Shown: piece by piece, positions 33,735 to 43,807 of the stretch
Numbering within the stretch: position 1 is the stretch's first letter
Layout of the letters: each line of letters starts with the position of its first letter
Assembly: GCA_029215795.1 (NCBI GenBank)
Contig: JARDYH010000001.1
Location: 190,409,654 to 190,473,653, forward strand
Direction: 5' to 3'
Source: Anniella stebbinsi
Lineage: Eukaryota > Chordata > Lepidosauria > Squamata > Anniellidae
Length of the DNA stretch: 64,000 nt
Position numbers and translations under genes: made by a program
The notes under the pieces: generated by a model
Seen by the model: the letters and a program-made list of their open reading frames with translations, nothing else
What the model was told of the DNA's origin: nothing
Database searches by the model: none

Positions 33735-33830
33735 AACCTCGTACAGAGGTATTAGGCGTAAATGCACTTCAGCGATTATGCGCATAATTGCCTAACCAGG
33801 CGCAAAAGCGAATCCTTTTAGAGGGGACCT
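33735..33830. mobile_element. Fragment of the GATTATGCGCATAATCG element family
   Basis: Contains ATTAGGCGTAAATGC, CGATTATGCGCATAATTG and the terminal motif CTTTTAGAGGGGACC, which match the 35012-35361 copy. It is a short deletion derivative or an end fragment. Confidence 0.6.
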
Positions 33831-35011
33831 GGGATGAGAGATAGCCCTATCTTATATATAAGCAAACAACCCTAATATTGATCTTTGGTTGTATTTGTCT
33901 TAGTGGAATGTGGTGTGATTGGGAGGGGTGAATATGACTATGGGAGGGGGGCATAAAGAGCTCTTCCTGTGCTTGAAAACTTACCACTACATCACAAGGC
34001 TAGCCCTCTATGCATCCTAAAGCAAAGAGTGTGGGGGTTGCAGAATGAAGAACTTGCACATAAAATAAAGGTGAAAAAAAATGCAATGACATGTGGTAGG
34101 GAAGGGAACCACTAAAATGGAGCAACTTGGGGAGCTGACTAGAAGCCAAAGGCTATGCAGCATTGCACTACTCAATTGCAGGCAGCTCCATTACAAAGTG
34201 GGAGCCTTGCAACCAACCCAATCCTCTACACTGTACATCATGCACATAGTTACAGGTGTCTGAAGAGAAGAGAGTTGGTGGCTCCTCAGAGATGTGAACC
34301 AAAGATGTGGAGGAGATCTGCAAGAGGCTCAGCCAAAAAGGAACAAATTCAAGCCAGAAGAGAAAGAGAAGAGCTTGTTAAGGACTATAGAAGGACAAAA
34401 GGTCAGCCAATGTTGCCTCTGTGAAGAAGACTTCTTGGATTTTAGTTTCATTTCCCCCGTTGTGGCTTATGTGGGTGGGTTCTCTCCTGGGTCCCTCCCT
34501 CTGTGTATGTGTGTGTTGAGGACTAAGACGTTGGTGTGTTCTAATGCCTGTTCGATACCAAAAAGTTTCTAGTGTGCTGGCTGGACAGAAGGATCATGAA
34601 TGCAAGACCAGAAGGTTAGGTAACCCCTCCTCCGCTACCTTTCATACTCTCAGGGACACTACAGCAGAGATGGTTGGCTGGTGTGTATAAGCAGGGAGGA
34701 GTCCCACCTCCCATCTCCCTTCCTGATCTCCTCCAGAGCCCAAACAGCCAGACTTAAGCAACCCTGCTCAGCTGTGCCAGCAGCACGTTCCTCCTTTCTT
34801 CCTCTGGCTGGCTAGGGCAAACATGCAAGATAGCTGCACTGGGCTTTGATTTGTTTGTCCCCCCCCCCCCCCCCCCATGGGCAACACACAGGCACACATC
34901 TCTCTTTGTAGGGGGATGGCTTCCTTGCAGGGCAACCTGTACACCGCTCTCACAAAAACTGGGAACCCTCAGGAGCACACTGTGGTGGCAAGCCAGAGAG
35001 CAACATCTGAT
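33831..35011. other. No gene recognised; C-run at 34860-34876
   Basis: A run of about 17 C interrupts the sequence. Overlapping open frames have no recognised domains. Confidence 0.4.
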
Positions 35012-35361
35012 AGGCAGTGCCTCTACCAGAGTGATTTAAAGCTTTTTCAAGGCGGATTAAATTTTTTACCTCTACAAGAGCGGAGCGCAAATCGGGGGTC
35101 GAGGCGCGTTTTACCTCCGATTATGCGCATCTTTGCATGCGCGTTAAGTAGCGAGTTTTAATTTACCGCGGGAGTTAAAGCGCCTTATGACCATGTAAAC
35201 AAGCGATTCTCCACATTAAACACCTTTAAACCGTGTTTCATGCAACCGTTAATGTGCTTCACCGCCTCCAGTGTATACGGATTAGGTGTAAAAGCGATTG
35301 CGAGAAGATGCGCATAATCGGACAACTGGGCGTCAAACCGAATTCTTGTAGAGGGGACCCT
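35012..35361. mobile_element. GATTATGCGCATAATCG family element, near full length
   Basis: The left part (GTGCCTCTACCAGAGTGATT) and right part (TTCTTGTAGAGGGGACCCT) are inverted counterparts. Inside are GCGCAT-rich repeats, including CGATTATGCGCATC and GATGCGCATAATCG, plus CCATGTAAACAAGCGATTCT, shared almost unchanged with 53869-54200. It is CpG-rich for its surroundings. Copies also occur at 33735 and 62954. No transposase is encoded. Superfamily unknown. Confidence 0.75.
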
Positions 35362-37539
35362 AAAGTTGATGGCTGCAGAGGCACCATGGAGCCAATCTGT
35401 GAAGGAAACCACAGAGCCAGGCCACAGCCAATCACGTACAGTAAAGAAAATCACCCCCCACAGTCAGTGTGTTTTTGGTCTCAACAGATGGGAGGAAGGT
35501 GATTAGAACTCAGCACTGACTCCCGTCTGTGCTACACTCTTATGGCTTCTCCACTGGGGAGGGGGATTGATTTTCAGCAGGGAGGAGGCAATCTGCTTTC
35601 ACTTCATCTGAAGGTAGCTCTATTAGAACTCTCCTCCTTTTGAACTTGAGCACTAGAACTTGCTTATAAGCATAGTGTGCCTCTGAGAAAGTGCAGAGTG
35701 CTTTTCTTTCACTTGCCCATGCTATAGTGCAACTAGAAGTGAATTTATTTCTGGAGGAAAGGCTGGCATGTTCTTTTGAACTCATAAACTGGACTCCTTG
35801 GGAGTATAGTCTCCCTGCCTCCCATTGCCCCAAAAATTAATCTGAGCCACAGAGCCTATATGCCCTGGAGCCTGGGGTGTACTTATAAAGCTCATTGAAC
35901 CTCTGACCATACACAAAGTCTATCTGTCTTGGCACTGGATAGCTACATCCTGAAGTGAGTACCTAATTTTTCATTTTTTTTTCTTGTTGACACTGTGTTT
36001 CGAGGCTGTGTGTGTTGGATTTCACTTGTGGAAGGCTCAGTCTGGGCTGCAGCTTGGAATTTGTTCTCTAAGATGGAATGTTCTCTAAGGTGGAATGTGG
36101 GAAACAAAAGAAGTGTCTCTGAAATTGTGCAAAGTGTTTCTACCTTGTCACAGAGCCACTGGAACCATCAAGAAGGGATTTCTCTGCTTTCCTTTTGGGG
36201 GGAATTTATTGAGATGGTGGTGGTGCCCTCTTCTTGGTGGGAGGGCTCAAGATGATGACAGAGGTGTGCGTCCTCAGAATGACACAGGGGGGCAGTTGCT
36301 TGAAATTGGATAATTAGGCCTCTAACAAAAGAGGGGAAGGTTGATGCGTTGTGATCGAGAACTGCTTTTAGTGACTCACTGGAGTACACATCCAGTTCAT
36401 ATTTGTTTTTTAAGTTTTAGGGGAAATCTTTTTCTCTACTACCCCATGGACTAGAAAATGTGTTTTCAATTAAAAACACCCAAACTGTGATCAAATGTGC
36501 TCGGTTCTATTTCTGAAATTATGACATGCTCTGTGATCCAGCTTTGCAGACCTCTGGGCTGTGTGTGCCTTCTCCCTTTGCAACTAAATTGTGCACTGAA
36601 AAGAATGTGTGCGAGTAATTAAAGCTCAGCATCCTGTATACGTTTAAGAAAACTGTATCAACAAAAAGTAATCCAGCTGCTGCTTGCTAATGTTGCTTAC
36701 TGCCTGCAGGAACATAATTTATTATTTATGTACGGGGTGACTCATAGTAGAAGAAGAAAGAAATTTTAACCACAAATTAATATTTCTCAAAATTAAAACT
36801 AATGCCCAAATTAACCATTTCTCCATTTACAAAATAATAATATAACCTTCTAGGACTTAAGAGGACTGGGCTATAGGGCCTTTCCCAGGCCTGTCCCCTT
36901 TATTCAAGCTCTGCAGGCCTCACTTGGAAGTTGGAAAGGTGAAAGAATTAATCTCTATTTTCTCTCTTCCTTTTTTCTCCTCAGAGCATTAGGATTGGAA
37001 AAAGGATGGGAGGCAGGAAGAATTTACTTACAGTGCAAGTCTATGAGTGTTTACTCATCAGTTAATCCTACTGTTTTTTAATGCTTATTACTTTTATTCC
37101 ATATTATAAAGTCCATGGATTGCAATAATAAGAATAAGAATAATAATAAAAACAGCCACTCAGCCTCATTTTCAGGAGCTTCATCTTCCAGAGATTCATC
37201 CTTTGGATCTTTAGACTATTACTTCACAAACCCAGCAGAAGTAAGGAAAAGGTCTGATGACACAGAAACACAGGATGTCTCTACACTAAGGGGGAAAAAA
37301 ACCACATCCTTACCGGGATTTCTTCTTCTGGAATCTTTCCGCATTTGCAACTGGCTCCTTTAGAGGGCAACCATGTGATTCTGAATTGAAAACTTCCCCT
37401 CCCAGCAATGCTATTCTGTTAAATGAAATAAAGCCACCTAGAGTGGTGGAATTATAGCACTATGCAGGCTTTACATGCTGGGGAAATCCTGCAATAATTT
37501 AAATACTGGATTATCTCTTGATTTTTTAAAAAGTGAGAT
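35362..37539. other. No gene recognised
   Basis: About 2.2 kb without a supported feature. Short A/T repeats occur at 37115-37150. Confidence 0.4.
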
Positions 37540-37660
37540 TACTAGGGGAAAGTGTGGGAGACGTCCTATGGGGTTGACAGCATCATGTAAATGACCCACA
37601 AACTTCTGTGAGTGGCCAATCATGAGCATGCAACAAATCGCTCACGTAGAAAAACTCACA
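37540..37660. repeat. Interspersed repeat shared with 11396-11510
   Basis: Shares GGGTTGACAGCATCATGTAA, GACCCACAAA, TGTGAGTGGCCAATCA and CTCACGTAGAAA with the 11396 copy. Confidence 0.5.
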
Positions 37661-38011
37661 GAGTTCTTCAGAAAGACTAAATGAATCAGAAATTATTTGG
37701 GAAGAGGAATTATCTGGCAGAACTGAATCTGATTCTTGTGAAATAGATCATTCTGAAGCAGAAAGTGTTTTTCAGAGATGCCAGATGCTGGTCTAGTGGT
37801 TGAATTAATACCTTCCTTTATACAAAAGTTACCTTGTCGAAGTGACATTGTACAGTCTAAAGAAGGAAGTCCAATTCAGCCAGTGCTAAAATGTTTTCCA
37901 TCAAGAAAATATGGCCAATTGTGAAGACATTTCAACTCAGCTTGGTACAAACTCTACTCGTGGTTGAAATACTATGTAATAGAAAATGCTGTATTTTACT
38001 TTACTTGTTGC
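37661..38011. other. Nothing recognised
   Basis: No gene or repeat could be supported. Confidence 0.35.
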
Positions 38012-38019
38012 CATTTTAC

Positions 38020-38337
38020 TAGGCTGACCAGATAAAATCCAGGTCAGGGCTCATGTAACTAACAGTTGTAGAGAATAGGGAATTTCAGCCAGTGTCATTT
38101 CTATGCAGTTAGGTCCTGGTGATATTCCCTCTTCATCACAACAGTTAAAGTTGCAGGGGCCATGCCTTCTTTTGTATATGGTCGCTCTAGTATAGTGCCT
38201 GCACCTTTAACTGTTGTGATGAAGAGGGAATATCACCAGGGACTAATTGCATACAAATGACACTGGCTGAAATTCCCTTTTCTCTACAACTGTTAAAGTT
38301 ACATGAGCCCTGACCTGGATTTTATCTGGTCACCCTA
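38020..38337. mobile_element. hAT-like family A, copy 6 (dimer)
   Basis: Type A ends (TAGGCTGACCAGATAAAATC and ATCTGGTCACCCTA), with flanking CATTTTAC and CATTTCAC (7 of 8 identical; 38012-38019 and 38338-38345). A full inverted dimer of 318 bp. Confidence 0.9.
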
Positions 38338-38345
38338 CATTTCAC

Positions 38346-38998
38346 TGGGTAAAAAATGCTTGTACTGGTGAAAATGAATTTACCTGTAAAGGGTACAACA
38401 ACTGGAAAAAGGCTGCTGATAATAATTCAGGACTGAAGCTGCATAATAGAATTGCAGTCTACAAAGACTACACGGTGGCATGGGAGAATTACAAACAAAT
38501 ACAGGAATTCTAAGGAGGCTCAGTTTTAGCACAATTAAGGGATGCTCATGAAGAACTCATCAAAGAAAATAGGTATTATATAGCCACGCTTGCAGAAATT
38601 CTTTTGTTCACTACTATCCAAAAAATTGCTCAGTGTGGACACTGGGAAAGGGGCACCAGTGATAATAGGGGAAACGTTCTTGAATTCTTGCTTCTAGTTG
38701 CAAAACACAATCCCAGAATCCAGTCTAGACTAGATACTCTTCCTTGCAATGTGAAGTACACGCATCATTCCATTCAAGATGAATTGTCGTGCATTATAAG
38801 CAGAATGGTTCTGAAGTCAATGTCTCATAATTCAAGCTGGCTTCTTTGTATTAATTGTTAATGAAACTAAGGACATGCCATAAGCTGGTGAAAATGTCAG
38901 TAGTTCTCTGTTATTATGGCTACCATAGCAAGATATATAATATTTTGTTGGTTTCCATCCATATAATTCACTGGATGCTCTTTCACTAGTGAGTTACA
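38346..38998. other. Nothing recognised
   Basis: No gene or repeat could be supported between the two hAT-like copies. A weak open frame at 38604-38861 has no recognised domain. Confidence 0.35.
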
Positions 38999-39316
38999 TA
39001 GGCTGACCATATGAAAAGGAGGACAGGGCTCATGTAACTTTAACAGTTGTAGAGAAATGGGAATTTCAGCCAGTGTCATTTGTACGCAATTAGTTCCTGG
39101 TGATATTCCCTCTTCATCACAACAGTTAACGTTGCAGGGGCCCTGCTTTCTTCTGTATAGGGTCACTAGTATAGTGCCTGCAACTTTAACTGTTGTGATG
39201 AAAAGGGAATTTCACCAGGAACTAATTGCATACAAATGACACTGGCTGAAATTCCCTTTTCTCTTCAACTGTTAAAGTTACATGAGCCCTGTCCTCCTTT
39301 TCATATGGTCAGCCTA
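38999..39316. mobile_element. hAT-like family A, copy 7 (dimer)
   Basis: Type B ends on both sides (TAGGCTGACCATATGAAAAG and CTCCTTTTCATATGGTCAGCC). An inverted dimer of 318 bp. No clear 8-bp target duplication. Confidence 0.85.
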
Positions 39317-39449
39317 AGTATGGATAAGAAACATTGGTATGCTGCTGTGATGTTCTAATGTTTGAAGATGTAAATATGTTGCAAAGTTCATTGTTATGAT
39401 ACGCATTTAGTTATATATCTTTAAAAAGTAAGGATTACTTTTTACAAGT

Positions 39450-40045
39450 AAAATAAATAACTAGGCCAGAATGTACTTACTGTTTGCAGTTATAGGTCTG
39501 GGTAAGTATAGAATGATTGGCTAGTTGTTTTAGAGAGCTTGGATTGGTGAGTTGTGTAAGAGTGGGAGGAGCTGGAGAGCGAGTGAAGTATATATGTTTC
39601 AGACAGAGAGAGAGGGAGGGGGAGGGGTAACAGGAAGGTTTTTGAAGAGTGTTTGGAGGGTAGATTGCAGGGTAGAAATTGGAGATTTGAAAGAGACAAG
39701 AAGTGTGTTTGATTGAGTTAATATTGTGAGTGAGGTATAGCTTTAAGTACAGTTGGTTAAAGAAGAAACAGTTTAAAAATGTATAAGAACTGTGACAGAA
39801 ACCACTACGCTTTGTACTTGAAACCATCGTGCAAATGTACTAAAGAAACCAATAAGCTTGTTCACGCAATATACTTATTAATGAAATCTTGTTGTGTTAT
39901 ACTAACTGGTGTGGTCTTGAAGGTGTACCTGAGGAAGGTACTGGTGGCAACAAGAACAAAGCGGTTTGTCTGAGGCCAGGTTGCTGGACTGTAAAGCTGT
40001 GGGGCCTAATAGTAAAGGCGAGCCAGGAGCAGCAGCAAGTGGGTC
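39450..40045 (+). mobile_element. LTR-like repeat A
   Basis: Shares a run with 42190-42830 in the same orientation: a GA-rich stretch after TATATAT, then ATGAAATCTTGTTGTGTTAT (versus AATAAATCTTGTTTATTTAC), AACTGGTGTGGTC, GTACCTGAGGAAGGTACTGG, and a downstream GGGGCCTA...AGCCAGGAGCAGCAGCA. A TATA-like box followed by an AATAAA-like signal suits an LTR. The copies differ at many positions, so they are not the pair of one recent element. Edges and family are unresolved. Confidence 0.45.
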
Positions 40046-40189
40046 AGAGAAACCTCAGTGCTTCCAATTCAAAAGTCTTCAATCTAGACACTGTCATCAG
40101 TCATTTTGCAGAAGTGCATAAGAATCAACATATTCAACTTCTTTAGATCTACATACTCCTCCATTCTCTCTCACTGAGGCTGCCTCTTC

Positions 40190-40370
40190 ACGGTGCCTCT
40201 TCCGGTGCGCAGTGGCAGTCGGCGTGCTATGTATTGATGCTCCTGCCGCTAGTCTTCACAGCAGGAACGCCATGGCGGCTTTTCCTGTTGCCACTGCCGT
40301 GCCTGCCCAGCATCAGCTGGAGGGATGGCTGGAGCGGCGGCCCACCTACTCTAAGGTAAGTGGGTTTTTT
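40190..40370 (+). other. GC-rich stretch resembling a first exon with GGTAAGTG donor
   Basis: An ATG in good context (GCCATGGCGGC at about 40270) opens 28 codons (MAAFPVATAVPAQHQLEGWL...) ending at AAGGTAAGTGGG, a splice-donor-like site at about 40354. No second exon was recognised. Other GC-rich mobile elements in this window also carry GGTAAG at their module edges, so a transposon interior is a good alternative. I do not claim a gene. Confidence 0.2.
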
Positions 40371-40486
40371 TTAAAAAAAAATAATAATAATGGGGTGGGA
40401 GGACAGCGGAGGCGTTGCAGCGAGCTTATGGTTCGCTATTCCACCCCCTTCCCTGCCCAGCCCGCTCCGCTCTGAAAAAAGTCAGG

Positions 40487-40990
40487 CTAAATGCCCAACT
40501 TTTTTAGTGCAGAGCAAAGGGCCTTTGCCCCTAGATTGCTTCGAATTGGCGGCAGCATCATGTAACCCAACTGCTGCCATTTTGAAGCCACCACAAGGCA
40601 AAGTGCCCATGAAGAGGTACCCTGAGTGTCAATCTGATCAGCCAGAGACTTCCACTTACCAATGCGCTGTATGGACTCCCCCGAACCGTTTGTCACCCTC
40701 AATATGGAAGGAATAGGAGCCAAAGCAGACAGCGCAGCTTTCACAACTGCACAAAACTGAAACTGAGCAAGTGGGATACTATCCATATACTGAAAGAAAA
40801 TGCCCATACCATGGGCTTCCTCGAACTCCAACAAGGGTTCTGCCAGGCAGAGTTCCACACATTCACTAGCACATTGTTGAACCATGAAATGTTTTATCGT
40901 TTCATCAGTTTTAGACTTTAGTGTGGTGGTGATCAGCACTCCTCTTTCTTGAAACTGAAGATCAGCTAAGGAGAGTGTCCAACTAGACAT
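40487..40990 (-). mobile_element. DIRS-like tyrosine-recombinase remnant
   Basis: A 167-codon minus-strand frame has features of a DIRS-type tyrosine recombinase. These are LKSKTDET (the SKTDQ-like strand), a region equivalent to the CPV-x-AL segment, a QFCAVVKAALSALAP helix, and ESIQRIGKWKS, the conserved RIGRWKS motif near the active-site tyrosine. The H-x-x-R box expected before it is not recognisable and the terminal Tyr region is lost. It is therefore inactive despite the open frame. It is 4 kb or more from any RT and is an isolated fragment. Confidence 0.55.
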
Positions 40991-41192
40991 ATCTCACTTA
41001 GAAAAGGCCAGGAGCTGACTTGTCCGCAAAGCCACCAAAACAGTAAATGGGACTGCCGTTTAAACAATAAAATCTCAGGAGTAGCACAAACCACTGAGAT
41101 GATGAATCTGTAATAAATCTGGCAGGTTCCCCAACAGGGGCAAAGCAGAAGCAGGAGGCAGAGCAGGCGGGCTGAGGCGAAAAGGGACCTGT

Positions 41193-41988
41193 CTGATCAT
41201 AGTTGACAAGACATTTGAGTCCTCAAAGACTTCGGCTTCTGAGAAGCAGCCTTTCAACTCCGTGGCACCAACCTCTGGAGATATGGACTCAGGCTCTGCA
41301 GGATGGGGTGCTATGTCTTCTTTAGAAGCTCTGAAACTCAAAATCTCTTTGGGACCAGTGTCAGGAGCTGCAGTGTACTCTAATTTATCGGTACTTGATA
41401 AATCGAAGCCCTCCACTCAGAAAGATCTATCTATTGGTGACGGCATTGTGGCACTCCAGAAGGTCCTCTTTCCAGCAGAGAAGATATGTTTAAAATGGAA
41501 AAAAATGCATGGAGTTGGAGATGGTCTACAAAAACTTGGAAATACATGCTTTCTCAACTCTGCTTTGCAGTGTCTGACCTACACCCCCCTCTTGCCAACT
41601 ATATGCTTTCCCATGAACACTCCAAAACCTGTCATGAACAAGGATTTTGCATATGATGCACCATGCAAGGTCACATCACCCAGGCCCTTTCCAACTCCGG
41701 AAACGTCATCAAGCCTATGCCTATCATAAACAACCTTAGACAGATAGCAAAACATTTCCGTTTTGGCAACCAGGAAATGCACATGAGTTCCTATGGTACA
41801 CTGTTGATGCTATGCAGAAAGCATGTCTGAATGGTAGCAACAAATTGGACAGACATACCCAGGCTACCACATTCATTCATCAAATATTTGGAGGATACCT
41901 AAGATCTAGAGTAAAATGTATGAACTGCAAAGGGGTTTCAGATACTTTTGATCCATATCTGGATGTTACGTTGGAGATAATAAATCTG
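41193..41988 (+). pseudogene. USP42: USP42 processed pseudogene, 5' part only
   Basis: USP42 is a ubiquitin-specific protease that removes ubiquitin from proteins including p53 and histone H2B. The plus strand reads IVDKTFESS at 41199, [16 protein letters not shown] at 41277, [13 protein letters not shown] near 41460, then the catalytic Cys box [18 protein letters not shown]. After frame breaks come [48 protein letters not shown] and [10 protein letters not shown]. These match USP42 in order with no introns, so it derives from a spliced transcript. The initiator Met is replaced (CTG at 41193). An in-frame TGA and several frame shifts follow the Cys box, and similarity stops after residue region TLEI, so the His box is absent. 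The match is from memory of the protein family. The assignment to USP42 rather than the close paralogue USP36 is likely. Confidence 0.85.
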
Positions 41989-42189
41989 GCATCATAGGGT
42001 TGCACTTGTCTGGTGATGGAGGGCACAATCTAGACCAACCTCTACCATTTCACGTACCATGAATTGCCAGTGGAATCTGAGAAGCTATCAGCCTTAGCCT
42101 TGAAAGCCAGTGTAGAAAAGGCTTTCCAGTTGGCCTACTGTTAATGTTCAGCTGCTGGGAGAACTGTTTATATCAACAACTGTAAGTAG

Positions 42190-42830
42190 TTGTATATAAA
42201 AGGCCATAAAAGAAGGTAAATATGAGAACAGTTATGTTGTAACTAAGTAAGAATAAGGGGGGGAGTTTATGTGTGAGTGCTGATTGGATGGTGGCGGGGG
42301 AGTGTATATATTGAGGGAGCTGACAAGAGCTGACAGTTAGTAGGAGAGGGGAGTGTGGGACAAGAGGGAGAGGGAGAGCAGACAGGAGAGTGAGAGGGTG
42401 AATAGATTAGAAGATAAGAAGGACCAACGTGTTTTGTTATTTTGGGGGAACTAGTTTGTGGGAGAGAGTGAAGGGTAGTGTAGAGTGGATAGAGTAGGCA
42501 GGATAATTAGAACGTTAGAGTTTCTATTGTCAATGTTATAAGAAGAAAGTATTGAAACCATAAAGCATTGTGCCAGTAACCAATATGAGTCTATACCTGA
42601 GGAAACCATCACTCTTATTGACTTGCATATACTTCTGTTAATAAATCTTGTTTATTTACAACTGGTGTGATCATTGGAATTGTACCTGAGTAAGGTACTG
42701 GTAGCAGCGGACATAATAAGGGAGATTTGAGGGCTAGGGTGCTGGGCTGTAGAGCCGTGGGGCCTAGAAGAATAAAGGCAGGACGGGAGCAGCGGCAGTA
42801 GCTCTAAATTCTCAAACACGTCATAAGCAC
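42190..42830 (+). mobile_element. LTR-like repeat B
   Basis: Relative of the 39450-40045 repeat in the same orientation. It has GTGTATATATTGAGG (TATA-like), a GA-rich tract, AATAAATCTTGTTTATTTAC (polyadenylation signal) and GTACCTGAGTAAGGTACTGG, then TGGTAGCAGCGGACATAATA, which could be a primer-binding site at its start. No coding region of the parent element is adjacent. Family unresolved. Confidence 0.45.
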
Positions 42831-43293
42831 AGGGGGGGTTTGAAGTAAGCCCTGAGTGCGAGTGACGTGGACAGCCCTATTGTGTAGCCTGGTGAGTGGC
42901 ACAGGTACAGGCAGGGCGTCACACCTACTACCTAAAACCCAGGACCTTAAAGCCACAAGAATCTACAGCACATGCTCCATCAGGATTGGCCAGAGTTGAT
43001 CTAGACCAGTTTTAGGATTCTCGTTGCACTTCCCCATTTAATGCCTTTAAACCCATGTAATGTATCATGTCTTCATTCTGGAGTGTAGAGACAAATGTTT
43101 AGTACCCTCGAAAGCAAAGCTTTAGAGAGCAAAACCAAGAGATGCAGTTTCCTGGCATGCAGCAGAGAGAAAGAAACAGCACGCTAAAAGGCCAAAAAGA
43201 AATGCAGATTTGGGCAGATCTATCAGGGGGGAAATTAAAGAATGCATGGACAAGTTCAGGAAGAAAACAGATATGGAACAAATTGAACTCCTA
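42831..43293. other. Nothing recognised
   Basis: No gene or repeat could be supported. Confidence 0.4.
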
Positions 43294-43807
43294 GGCCCAT
43301 TCCACACCATAGGGGCAGAGAGTGCGGGAAGCGGAGGAACCTGGAAGTAACCACTTCCGGGTCCAGCAGCGCAGAGGCTGCACTAAAATGCGATAGCCCG
43401 GGCTTCTACTGGGCCGTTGCAACTCGCGCCAGCCATTTTTTGGGGACAGATCAGCGGAGCAGCGCACGAGCGCTCGTGTGCAAAAGGTTAGTCAATTTTA
43501 AAAAAACTCTGCACGCGATTTTGCAGTCCCCCCTCCTGATGGCTTTGAAGCTGCGCGGTGCAGCTCCGTGGCCATCAGTTCAGCCGTGCTTACTCATGGG
43601 TAAGTGCGGCTGCGCCTGGGATGGGCATCCACACCAGCCGCCCATCTCGCTTCCCTCCCAGGAGCAGGGAACAAACCGGGATAATAGCGTTCCCTGAACT
43701 CCCGGGGAAATGGAGGGCTGGCCCCTGCCTGCTTGTGGGATGCTCTGTGTGTCATGAGGACTCTCCACAAGCAGGCAGGGGCAGCCTTGGCTGGTGCGGA
43801 AAGGGCC
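43294..43807. mobile_element. GC-rich inverted-repeat element with GGCCCWTTCCRCACCA ends
   Basis: GGCCCATTCCACACCA at the left faces TGGTGCGGAAAGGGCC at the right. The interior is CpG-rich, with an inverted pair CCTGCCTGCTTGTGG / CCACAAGCAGGCAGG at about 43724-43783, plus CAGCGCACGAGCGCTCGTG and CATGGGTAAGTGCGG. Overlapping open frames on both strands are readings of GC-rich repeats. No transposase. The target duplication is unclear. Confidence 0.7.

Noticed and set aside
38999..39316. 8-bp target duplication around copy 7
   Set aside because: The flanks GAGTTACA and AGTATGGA do not match.
40190..40370. Possible first exon with CpG-rich promoter
   Set aside because: No second exon, no recognised protein, and similar GGTAAG edges occur in mobile GC-rich elements. 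Kept only as a low-confidence stretch.
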